From assembly GCA_002309055.1 (NCBI GenBank), contig DBWO01000036.1, forward strand, positions 1-20,396: 20,396 bases of DNA. The letters are read 5' to 3'. The position numbers and the translations under genes are program-made. The notes beneath the pieces are model-generated. The model ran no database searches. It saw only the letters and a list, made by a program, of their open reading frames with translations, and was not told the origin of the DNA. This DNA is from Ruminococcaceae bacterium UBA1236. Its GTDB lineage: Bacteria; Bacillota; Clostridia; Oscillospirales; Acutalibacteraceae. The stretch's first letter is position 1. Every line of letters begins with the position of its first letter. Below, piece by piece: positions 14,921 to 20,396 of this stretch.

Positions 14921-14934
14921 ATAACAAAGCGGCC

Positions 14935-14967
14935 CCGCCGTGATTAAAGATAATCACGGCGGTTTTT
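14935..14967 (+). terminator. Plus-strand intrinsic terminator with no upstream plus-strand gene
   Basis: A perfect 12-bp stem (CCGCCGTGATTA/TAATCACGGCGG), AAGA loop and TTTTT on the plus strand. It sits between the minus-strand M20 promoter and the plus-strand esterase promoter. The minus-strand side lacks a T-tract. Confidence 0.8.
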
Positions 14968-14974
14968 ATTATGC

Positions 14975-15003
14975 TTGATAAATCCTTTCCGGCGTGTTAA
15001 ACT
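14975..15003 (+). promoter_or_regulatory. Sigma-A promoter of the esterase operon
   Basis: TTGATA (14975-14980), a 17-base spacer and TAAACT (14998-15003) with TGT before it (extended -10) are seen. The leader is about 50 bases and holds a GGGGAT/ATCCCC hairpin before AGAGGG. Confidence 0.65.
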
Positions 15004-15061
15004 GTTTGTCGGGGATAATAAACGCAATCCCCGGGAAAAGCAAAAGAAAAGAGGGAAAAAG

Positions 15062-16126
15062 ATGAAAAAAAGAATATTCTGTTTACTCATCGCCTTTATT
15101 ATGATTATGCACCAGGGCATCACGGCTTTTGCCGCGGACCCCGGCAGCATTGACGCGCTCAAGGCAAAATTTGCCGACGAAAAAGGTCCCGAGGTTGACG
15201 GCCTGTCTGTGGACTATGTTTACTATGCTCCCGAAAATCCCGCCGAAAAACTGCCCCTTGTGGTGTATTTTCACGGTATGGGTCAGGGCTCGAAGCCGCG
15301 CGGCCAAATTGAGGAAAACAATTTTCCGCTCTGGGCGAGCGATGAGATTCAGCAGCGTTTCGCCGGCGGCGGAGCTTACCTTTTTGTGCCCAGGACTCAT
15401 GAGGAAAACAAAGAATACTGGAGCGACAAATATGTACCTGCCGTTAAGGCGGCGATAGATGAATTCATTGCCCGGCACGCCGATACAGTGGATCTTTCGC
15501 GCATTTACGTGGGCGGTTTTTCAATGGGCGGCAAGATGACGCTTAAAACCGCGTCGAGCTACCCGGATTTCTTCGCGGCGGCCTTCCCGCTCTGCCCGGC
15601 ATATAATCCGAGTGATGAGCAGCTTGAGGCGCTTGCCGACATGCCCGTCTGGCTTATGGTGAGCCGTTTTGACCTGATTGCCGGCTATTACACCTATTCC
15701 GAGGATATCTGGAACAGGCTCTGTGAAAAGACAAATGTGCCGCAGAACTGCCGCCTCACCCTTTTCGGGCGCGTAAAATATCCCGACGGAAGGAACACAA
15801 CGAGCAATCACCACGTCTGGTTTGCTCTGGCGAACGATCTGTTCACCTATGATGAGGGCAAATACCCCAACGCCGTGACAACCGACGCTCAGGGCAACGA
15901 AATTGAGCTTACAAGCCCGGACGGCGTGGTATCCTGGCTGTGCGGCTTCACATCGGATTACGCGGGTGAGGATGTTGAGATGAACGGCACGCTCGGCGGC
16001 AATCCCGAGGGCGGCAGCGGCAGCGTTGTTTCTCCCGTGCTCAAGGCTCTGTTCCCGCTTATTTCGGACGCAGTAAAAACCTTCTTCACCGATATTTTCG
16101 ATTGGTTTAAAAACATCGGCAGATAA
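15062..16126 (+). CDS. Secreted alpha/beta-hydrolase esterase (CE1/PHB-depolymerase-like)
   Basis: A signal peptide (MKKRIFCLLIAFIMIM, cleavage likely after AFA at about residue 24) directs export. The fold is an alpha/beta hydrolase like the esterase D, feruloyl-esterase and PHB-depolymerase group: the oxyanion segment VVYFHGMGQG (68-77), nucleophile Ser154 in GGFSMGGKM, Asp204 in SRFDLI and a His at 250 or 251 in SNHHVWF. It may release acyl or feruloyl groups from plant glycans; the substrate is not shown by sequence. After a Gly/Ser-rich linker (about 318-328) the protein ends in the amphipathic segment AVKTFFTDIFDWFKNIGR. The start is the ATG preceded by AGAGGG; an in-frame TTG at 14975 lies inside the -35 box and cannot be the start. 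It is the first gene of a three-gene unit. Confidence 0.88.
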   Translation: MKKRIFCLLIAFIMIMHQGITAFAADPGSIDALKAKFADEKGPEVDGLSVDYVYYAPENPAEKLPLVVYFHGMGQGSKPRGQIEENNFPLWASDEIQQRFAGGGAYLFVPRTHEENKEYWSDKYVPAVKAAIDEFIARHADTVDLSRIYVGGFSMGGKMTLKTASSYPDFFAAAFPLCPAYNPSDEQLEALADMPVWLMVSRFDLIAGYYTYSEDIWNRLCEKTNVPQNCRLTLFGRVKYPDGRNTTSNHHVWFALANDLFTYDEGKYPNAVTTDAQGNEIELTSPDGVVSWLCGFTSDYAGEDVEMNGTLGGNPEGGSGSVVSPVLKALFPLISDAVKTFFTDIFDWFKNIGR

Positions 16127-16154
16127 GCCGGTTATTCCGCAAGAGGTGTAAGCG

Positions 16155-16553
16155 ATGAAACGTATAATTGCACTTGCGGCGGCGCTGATAATGGCGCTGT
16201 CACTTGCCGGGTGCGGCGGGCCCGTGTCTCATTATAAAGCGGTGGGCTTTGTTCACTCGGAGACCCCCTCGTCTTCATTTATGAGCTTTATGTCCTTTTC
16301 AGGCACAATGGTGTTCAAGATGAATTGCCGTGAGGGCGAACGCATCAAGTATTCCGCAAAGCTTGAGTCCGGCAGCGCCGCTGTCAGCTGTGAATGCGGC
16401 GGAGTCAGAAAAGAGCTCTTTACAGTTGAAGCAGGCGAAGAACTCAGCTCGGCTCTCGAATACGCCGGAGAAGAAAAAATATATCTCATTGTTGAAACCA
16501 CGGGGGAATGCAGAAACGGCGATTTCCGCTTTGACGTGGAACAGGCGGGGTAA
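16155..16553 (+). CDS. Small lipoprotein of unknown function
   Basis: A lipoprotein signal peptide ends in the lipobox SLAGC, so Cys20 should be lipid-modified and the protein tethered to the outer face of the membrane. The mature part, about 113 residues, has Ser/Phe/Met-rich text (SFMSFMSFSG) then a beta-rich domain with three Cys (NC, CEC) and ends FRFDVEQAG. I do not recognise a family. AGAGGTG lies 9 bases before the ATG. It begins 28 bases after the esterase stop and is followed after 4 bases by the membrane protein gene, so the three are probably co-transcribed. Confidence 0.85.
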   Translation: MKRIIALAAALIMALSLAGCGGPVSHYKAVGFVHSETPSSSFMSFMSFSGTMVFKMNCREGERIKYSAKLESGSAAVSCECGGVRKELFTVEAGEELSSALEYAGEEKIYLIVETTGECRNGDFRFDVEQAG

Positions 16554-16557
16554 AGCA

Positions 16558-17043
16558 ATGCATTTCGGATTTTCCTATGTGGGTCTCATTTATCTTTTAA
16601 TGCTGATGGCCCCGAACATAATCTGGACGAAGCACAAGCCGGCGGACTATGAAAAATATGCCGCGAACGAGAATAAAGCGCTCCTTGCTCTTGAGAGAGC
16701 CGGAGAGGTGCTTGTGTCCTGCGCGGTACTGATTTTCAAGGATTTCAACATACGATGCACGCCTTGGCTTTGGTGGCTCGCGGTATCATTCGCGCTGATG
16801 GTTCTGTATGAGGTTTTCTGGATAAGGTATTTCAGAAGCGAAAAGACAATGCGCGATTTTTACGGCAGCCTGCTCGGAATACCCGTCCCGGGCGCCTCGC
16901 TCCCGGTAATCGCCTTCCTGCTGCTCGCGGTTTACGGCAAAAACATCGTGCTCGGCGCTTCGGTTGCAATCCTCGGCATCGGCCACATTGGAATACATCT
17001 TATGCACAAAGAAGCTTTAAGCGCGGAAAAACCGGGCGAATGA
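16558..17043 (+). CDS. Four-helix integral membrane protein, unknown
   Basis: The protein has 161 residues with about four hydrophobic helices (roughly 3-20, 45-62, 72-90 and 110-150, the last possibly two). Conserved-looking polar text links them: NIIWTKHKPADYEKYAANEN after helix 1 and WIRYFRSEKTMRDFYGS after helix 3. I have a loose memory of similar uncharacterised clostridial proteins, but cannot name a family or function. The start is ATG at 16558, four bases after the lipoprotein stop, with GCGGGG upstream. A longer in-frame reading from 16330 would run through the lipoprotein gene and is rejected. The terminator at 17063-17095 ends the operon. Confidence 0.8.
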   Translation: MHFGFSYVGLIYLLMLMAPNIIWTKHKPADYEKYAANENKALLALERAGEVLVSCAVLIFKDFNIRCTPWLWWLAVSFALMVLYEVFWIRYFRSEKTMRDFYGSLLGIPVPGASLPVIAFLLLAVYGKNIVLGASVAILGIGHIGIHLMHKEALSAEKPGE

Positions 17044-17062
17044 CAATGCAATATAACAAAAG

Positions 17063-17095
17063 GGGCCCGCGGCAAACGCCGTGAGCTCTTTTTTT
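17063..17095 (+). terminator. Terminator of the esterase-lipoprotein-membrane protein operon
   Basis: An 11-pair stem (GGGCCCGCGGC with GCCGTGAGCTC, two G-T pairs and one mismatch), AAAC loop, then seven T, 19 bases after the stop at 17043. Confidence 0.85.
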
Positions 17096-17107
17096 GCGTG
17101 TTAAATG

Positions 17108-17132
17108 AAAAACCGCCGCCCGTAGGCAGCGG
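17108..17132 (-). terminator. Terminator of the 42-residue protein gene
   Basis: On the minus strand CCGCTGCC/GGCGGCGG pair (one G-T) around a TACG loop, followed by TTTTT. It lies about 98 bases after the stop at 17231, leaving a long 3' untranslated stretch. Confidence 0.85.
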
Positions 17133-17155
17133 TGTGATACTTATGGTCCGAAGCA

Positions 17156-17191
17156 AAAGCTTCAGTATATGAAACCGGTTTCCGAAGCTTT
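17156..17191. repeat. Nested palindromes in the 3' untranslated region
   Basis: An outer inverted repeat AAAGCTTC/GAAGCTTT (17156-17163 with 17184-17191) encloses the perfect 12-base palindrome GAAACCGGTTTC (17171-17182). It sits between the stop of the 42-residue gene and its terminator. It could fold as an RNA element or bind a dimeric protein; nothing else supports a role. Confidence 0.5.
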
Positions 17192-17230
17192 AAACGGAAG
17201 CCCGATGTTTTTCGCGGGGTTGCCAAGGGC

Positions 17231-17359
17231 TTACGCCATTCTGTAAAGGCTCTGAAGCTCAAGAATCTTGACAAACCTCTTGAATGAGAAAAACTTCTCG
17301 TGTCTGATCTCTTCCATAAGCTGGTCTTCAAGTTTTTTGATTTCTCTGAAGTCTGACAT
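17231..17359 (-). CDS. Small 42-residue helical protein, unknown
   Basis: The frame starts ATG at 17359 and ends TAA. The product starts MSDFREIKKLEDQLMEEIRH and ends LELQSLYRMA; it is charged, lacks Cys, and looks like one or two amphipathic helices. The case for a real gene rests on signals: AGGAAGG about 9 bases before the ATG, a near-consensus promoter (17395-17422) and a good terminator (17108-17132), all on the same strand and with nothing else to serve. No function is known to me. The inverted TTGTGCA sites upstream suggest it is controlled by a regulator. Confidence 0.8.
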   Translation of the reverse strand: MSDFREIKKLEDQLMEEIRHEKFFSFKRFVKILELQSLYRMA

Positions 17360-17394
17360 AATCAAGTGCCTTCCTTTCTTGTTTTGTTGGCTTC

Positions 17395-17422
17395 ATTATA
17401 GCACCGTTTCGAAAAATGTCAA
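17395..17422 (-). promoter_or_regulatory. Near-consensus sigma-A promoter for the 42-residue protein
   Basis: On the minus strand a perfect TTGACA (17422-17417), a 16-base spacer and a perfect TATAAT (17400-17395) are seen. It is the best promoter in the window. Confidence 0.9.
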
Positions 17423-17428
17423 GTGATT

Positions 17429-17538
17429 TTGCACAACTGTAATATCTTCCGTTTGTGCAGCATGCACAAATGCCGATGTCAAAAACCTGTTGTCAATTTT
17501 AACTTAATTATCGCCGGATGGGAGAAGATTTTGTGCAA
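17429..17538. promoter_or_regulatory. Cluster of TTGTGCA motifs upstream of the small-protein promoter
   Basis: TTGCACAA (17429-17436) lies 6 bases upstream of the -35 box. A perfect inverted repeat TTTGTGCA-gca-TGCACAAA (17452-17470) follows, and a further TTGTGCAA lies at 17531-17538. Repetition of one 7-base word in both directions beside a strong promoter looks like binding sites for a dimeric regulator. The rest of the gene-free stretch 17423-17641 shows no gene. Confidence 0.5.
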
Positions 17539-17641
17539 AGAGCCGTCGGATGTTAACGGAATGTTAAGGCAAAGACTATATTTTGTGTTTATTCACTTTG
17601 CGGGGCAATAAAGTTTGTGTAGATTATTGTGTTTTAAGCGC

Positions 17642-17682
17642 AAAAAACGGCCGCGCCGGGCAGATTTGCACGGTGCGGCCGT
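17642..17682 (-). terminator. Terminator of the leucine-rich-repeat protein gene
   Basis: On the minus strand the arms ACGGCCGC/GCGGCCGT enclose a 20-base loop and are followed by a run of T. The hairpin begins 14 bases after the stop at 17697. Confidence 0.8.
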
Positions 17683-17696
17683 TAATTAATTATGTT

Positions 17697-20396
17697 TTAC
17701 GGTTTGATTTCCACATTCGGGAGCATTCCGAACAGACCTTTGAAGAAGGCGATTATCTTTGCGAAGAAGCCGGAATTGACTTTCACTTCGCAGTTTGCGG
17801 AAAGCTCGTTTCCGTTTGCGTCCTTCTGAACATTCTTGTTCGCGTCAATTACCTTCACGGTGAAGGTTCTGTTTGCAGTCATCGTGCCGGCTTTATACGA
17901 AACGCTTGTATTGCTGCCCTTTTCTCTGAGCGTGCTGCCTTCATAAATTGCGAGCACATATCCCTCGGGCACATTTTCCGCCGTGGCGGTTACGGTGACG
18001 TTCGCCTTGTATTCAACCGTTGCAGAGGATTTTACATTCAACTTCGCGTTTGCCGTGGGGTTGACGGGGATTTCGGGCGTTTCATCAACAACAGCATAAT
18101 AACTGAAATGGTCTGTTTCAAACACCATATATCCGTTTTCGTAAACGGCGTCCATTTTTTCAACTTTGCCGGTTTCCGTGTTGACATGATACACAAATGT
18201 GTAAGCGGGGTTATAGCCTTCGGGAACGGGTATTTTAACCTTGACTTTTCCGTTCGGCTGTGTTTCCTCGCCGTCAACGAGCAGTTTTACATCATAAACC
18301 GCCTGATGTATTGCCCCGGTCTGAGTGTTGACAACGTTGAATGCGGCGCCGTCAAATGACTCTTCAACGCTGATTGCAACTTCACCGTCATAGTCATCCC
18401 CTGCGCAAACAAGCTCAATGCCTGTCTCCTCATCTTTCACGACCTCAAGCTTCGGCAGTTCCTTCTGCTCGAGTATATCGCCGCATAATGTGCATTTTTT
18501 AACCGCTCTGCCCGCTTCGGTTTCGGTAGGCTCTTTTTCGGTTACCCACCCGCCGGGAATATGTTCAAGCTTTGCGACGGGCTCTGTGTAGCTGTCGCCG
18601 CATTTTGAGCAGGTAAATGTTTTGACGCCTTCCTCTTTGCAGGTTGCTTCTTTTGTTATGACACCTTCGCCGTAATTATGTCCGGTTGCCTTAATAACAG
18701 TTGCCTCGCTGAGCACATCGCCGCAGACCAAGCAAATCTGAAATTCCGCGCCGTCTTCCGTGCAGGTGGCGGCAATGGTGATGGTTTCCGGAGTATGTTC
18801 AAGCTTTGCGACGGGCTCTGTATAGCTGTCGCCGCAGGTGCAGGTAAATGTTTTGACGCCTTCCTCTTTGCAGGTAGGCTCTTTGGTTAAGGTTTCCGTG
18901 TAGCTGTGTTCATGCGCCGGCTCATCACCGAGGAAATGAATGGTCGCATTTTCCAAATATTCATTTCCTGGAGAAATATGGATTTGATTCCAATCATCTT
19001 GTGTGCCGTGATAAAAAACATCGGTAAGTCCGGAACAGCTGTAGAATGCATAATTACCTATGCTTGTGACACTGTTGCCGATGGTTACGCTTGTAAGCCC
19101 GGTGCATTCGTGGAATGCATAATTGCCTATGCTTGTAACGCTGTCGGGGATTGTTACGCTTGTAAGCCCAGGGCAGTAGTAGAATGCACCATTGCCAATA
19201 CTTGTGACGCTGTCGGGGATTACGCTGTTTTTGCATCCGGCAACAAGTGTTTTGTTTGCTGTTTCGATAAGGCAGTTGCCGGATGAATGATAAACGGTGT
19301 TGTCTTCATCAACGGTTATGCTTTCAAGCCCGGGGCAGTAGGAGAATGCATAATCTCCTATGCTTGTGACACTGTCCGGGATGGTTATGCTTGTGAGCCC
19401 GGTGCAGCCGTAGAATGCACCATTGCCAATACTTGTGACACTGTCGGGTATGGTTATGCTTGTAAGCCCGCTGCAACCGGAAAAAGCATCATCACCAATA
19501 CTTGTGACACTGTCGGGGATGGTTACGCTTGTAAGACCGGTGCAACCGAAAAATGCACCATAACCTATGCTTGTGACACTGTCGGGGATGGTTACGCTTG
19601 TAAGACCGGTGCAATTGTAAAATGCAGAACTGTCTATGCTTGTGACGCTGTCGGGGATGGTTATGCTTGTAAGCCCGGTGCATCCGTAAAATGCATAGCC
19701 GCGTATGCTCGTGACACTGTCGGGGATGGTTACGCTTGTAAGCCCGGTACAGTCTCCGAATGCCCATTCGCCTATGCTTGTGACGCTGCCATCATTGGGA
19801 ATAATGCTGTTTTTACAGCCTGCAATAAGCTTTCCCGTTGCAATTTCTATAAGACAATTTCCAAAACCGTGATATGCAGAATTGTTTTCATCAACTGTAA
19901 GACTCTCAAGCCCGGTGCAACCGAAAAATGCCACACCACCTATGGTTGTGACACTGCCGGGGATGGTTATGTTTGTCAGACCGGTGCAACCGGAAAATGC
20001 AACGGTGCCAATACTTGTGACGCTGTCGGGAATGGTTACGCTTGTGAGCCCGGTGCAGTTGTTGAATGCATAATCGCCTATGCTTGTGACGCCGTCGGGG
20101 ATGGTTATGCTTGTAAGCCCGGTGCAACCGCAAAATGCCCAACCGTCTATGCTTGTGACACTGTCGGGGATGGTTATGCTTGTGAGCCCGGTGCAGCCGT
20201 CGAATGCCTGATTGCCTATGCTTGTGACACTGTCCGGGATGGTTATGCTTGTGAGCCCGGTGCAACCGAAAAATGCCGCACCACCTATGGTTGTGACACT
20301 GTTACCGATGGTTACGCTCGTGAGACCGGTGCATTTGGAGAATGCACCATCGCCTGTGACACTGCTACCGATGGTTACGCTTGTCAGCCCGGTGCA
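17697..20396 (-). CDS. BspA-like leucine-rich-repeat surface protein (5' end outside window)
   Basis: The frame is open to the window edge and gives 899 residues without the N-terminus. The visible part starts with 18 LRR_5 units, mostly 23 residues each (consensus CTGLTSVTIPDSVTSIGxxAFxG, shown in two parts in the DNA as 69-base units). Units 8 and 15 carry a longer insert (ending CKNSIIP and CKNSVIP). Unit 18 is a cap (FYHGTQDDWNQI). Then come four Cys-pair repeats (such as FTCSKCGDSY; about 18470-18915), a beta-rich domain, an Ig-like domain with NVTVTATAENVPEGYVLAIY, and the tail FFAKIIAFFKGLFGMLPN. BspA-type proteins are secreted or surface-bound and bind host proteins or other cells. 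No LPXTG motif is seen. Terminator at 17642-17682. Confidence 0.93.
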   Translation of the reverse strand, partial: CTGLTSVTIGSSVTGDGAFSKCTGLTSVTIGNSVTTIGGAAFFGCTGLTSITIPDSVTSIGNQAFDGCTGLTSITIPDSVTSIDGWAFCGCTGLTSITIPDGVTSIGDYAFNNCTGLTSVTIPDSVTSIGTVAFSGCTGLTNITIPGSVTTIGGVAFFGCTGLESLTVDENNSAYHGFGNCLIEIATGKLIAGCKNSIIPNDGSVTSIGEWAFGDCTGLTSVTIPDSVTSIRGYAFYGCTGLTSITIPDSVTSIDSSAFYNCTGLTSVTIPDSVTSIGYGAFFGCTGLTSVTIPDSVTSIGDDAFSGCSGLTSITIPDSVTSIGNGAFYGCTGLTSITIPDSVTSIGDYAFSYCPGLESITVDEDNTVYHSSGNCLIETANKTLVAGCKNSVIPDSVTSIGNGAFYYCPGLTSVTIPDSVTSIGNYAFHECTGLTSVTIGNSVTSIGNYAFYSCSGLTDVFYHGTQDDWNQIHISPGNEYLENATIHFLGDEPAHEHSYTETLTKEPTCKEEGVKTFTCTCGDSYTEPVAKLEHTPETITIAATCTEDGAEFQICLVCGDVLSEATVIKATGHNYGEGVITKEATCKEEGVKTFTCSKCGDSYTEPVAKLEHIPGGWVTEKEPTETEAGRAVKKCTLCGDILEQKELPKLEVVKDEETGIELVCAGDDYDGEVAISVEESFDGAAFNVVNTQTGAIHQAVYDVKLLVDGEETQPNGKVKVKIPVPEGYNPAYTFVYHVNTETGKVEKMDAVYENGYMVFETDHFSYYAVVDETPEIPVNPTANAKLNVKSSATVEYKANVTVTATAENVPEGYVLAIYEGSTLREKGSNTSVSYKAGTMTANRTFTVKVIDANKNVQKDANGNELSANCEVKVNSGFFAKIIAFFKGLFGMLPNVEIKP

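Noticed and set aside
14975..15061. N-terminal extension of the esterase to an upstream TTG
   Set aside because: The TTG is inside the -35 box, and a signal peptide with a good ribosome site begins at 15062.
16330..16557. N-terminal extension of the four-helix membrane protein
   Set aside because: It would lie out of frame across most of the lipoprotein gene; the ATG at 16558 starts directly with a membrane helix.
17583..18359. Plus-strand reading frame of 258 codons
   Set aside because: Antisense to the C-terminal part of the repeat protein and to its terminator; no family resemblance.
19492..20265. Minus-strand His/Arg/Asn-rich frames in the repeat array
   Set aside because: They are out-of-frame readings of the 69-base leucine-rich repeats, periodic only because the DNA is.
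18940..20396. Possible CRISPR-like or satellite array
   Set aside because: The 69-base periodicity keeps one open frame with LRR_5 consensus and has no spacer/repeat alternation.

Overview
The window looks like a chromosomal piece of a Gram-positive gut-type clostridium (Oscillospirales or a near relative). This is inferred from strong AGGAGG-like ribosome sites, sigma-A promoters with extended -10 boxes, LCP-like and lipoprotein genes with no outer-membrane genes, a BspA-like leucine-rich-repeat surface protein, and an Rnf-type membrane gene set. Base composition is moderate to slightly GC-rich and coding density is high. No tRNA, rRNA, CRISPR array or complete mobile element was seen.

Layout. 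(1) 1-1179, minus: the 5' part of a large MmeI/YeeA-like DNA methyltransferase, running off the window exactly where its SAM-binding motif should begin. (2) 1340-1742: a gene-free chain of short hairpins. (3) 1801-3513, minus: a secreted protein of unknown function with its own promoter. (4) 13254 down to 3661, minus: about 9.6 kb of 13 tightly packed or overlapping genes behind one good promoter: rpe, rnfD-like, rnfE-like, rnfA-like, a one-pass membrane protein, a GH13 alpha-glucan hydrolase, a divergent LCP protein, an anchored transglutaminase-like protein, folE, folP, folB, folK and a 56-residue Cys-rich protein. (5) 13406-14857, minus: a membrane-anchored M20 peptidase. (6) 15062-17043, plus: a secreted esterase, a small lipoprotein and a four-helix membrane protein. 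(7) 17231-17359, minus: a 42-residue protein with its own strong promoter, ribosome site and terminator. (8) 17697-20396, minus: a BspA-like repeat protein, open at the window edge.

How they fit together. The folE-folP-folB-folK block supplies most of the dihydropteroate branch of folate synthesis. The Rnf-like D-E-A trio is the oddest part. The genes for RnfC, RnfG and RnfB, which normally accompany these subunits, are absent here. RnfA and RnfE have each lost the second of the two cysteines expected to hold the intramembrane iron-sulfur cluster. The genes directly downstream (a one-pass membrane protein, GH13, LCP-like, transglutaminase-like) point toward the envelope or glucan metabolism rather than soluble electron carriers. 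Separately, all three exported proteins whose C-termini are visible (570-residue protein, esterase, repeat protein) end in a Phe-rich amphipathic segment that may be a shared localisation tail.
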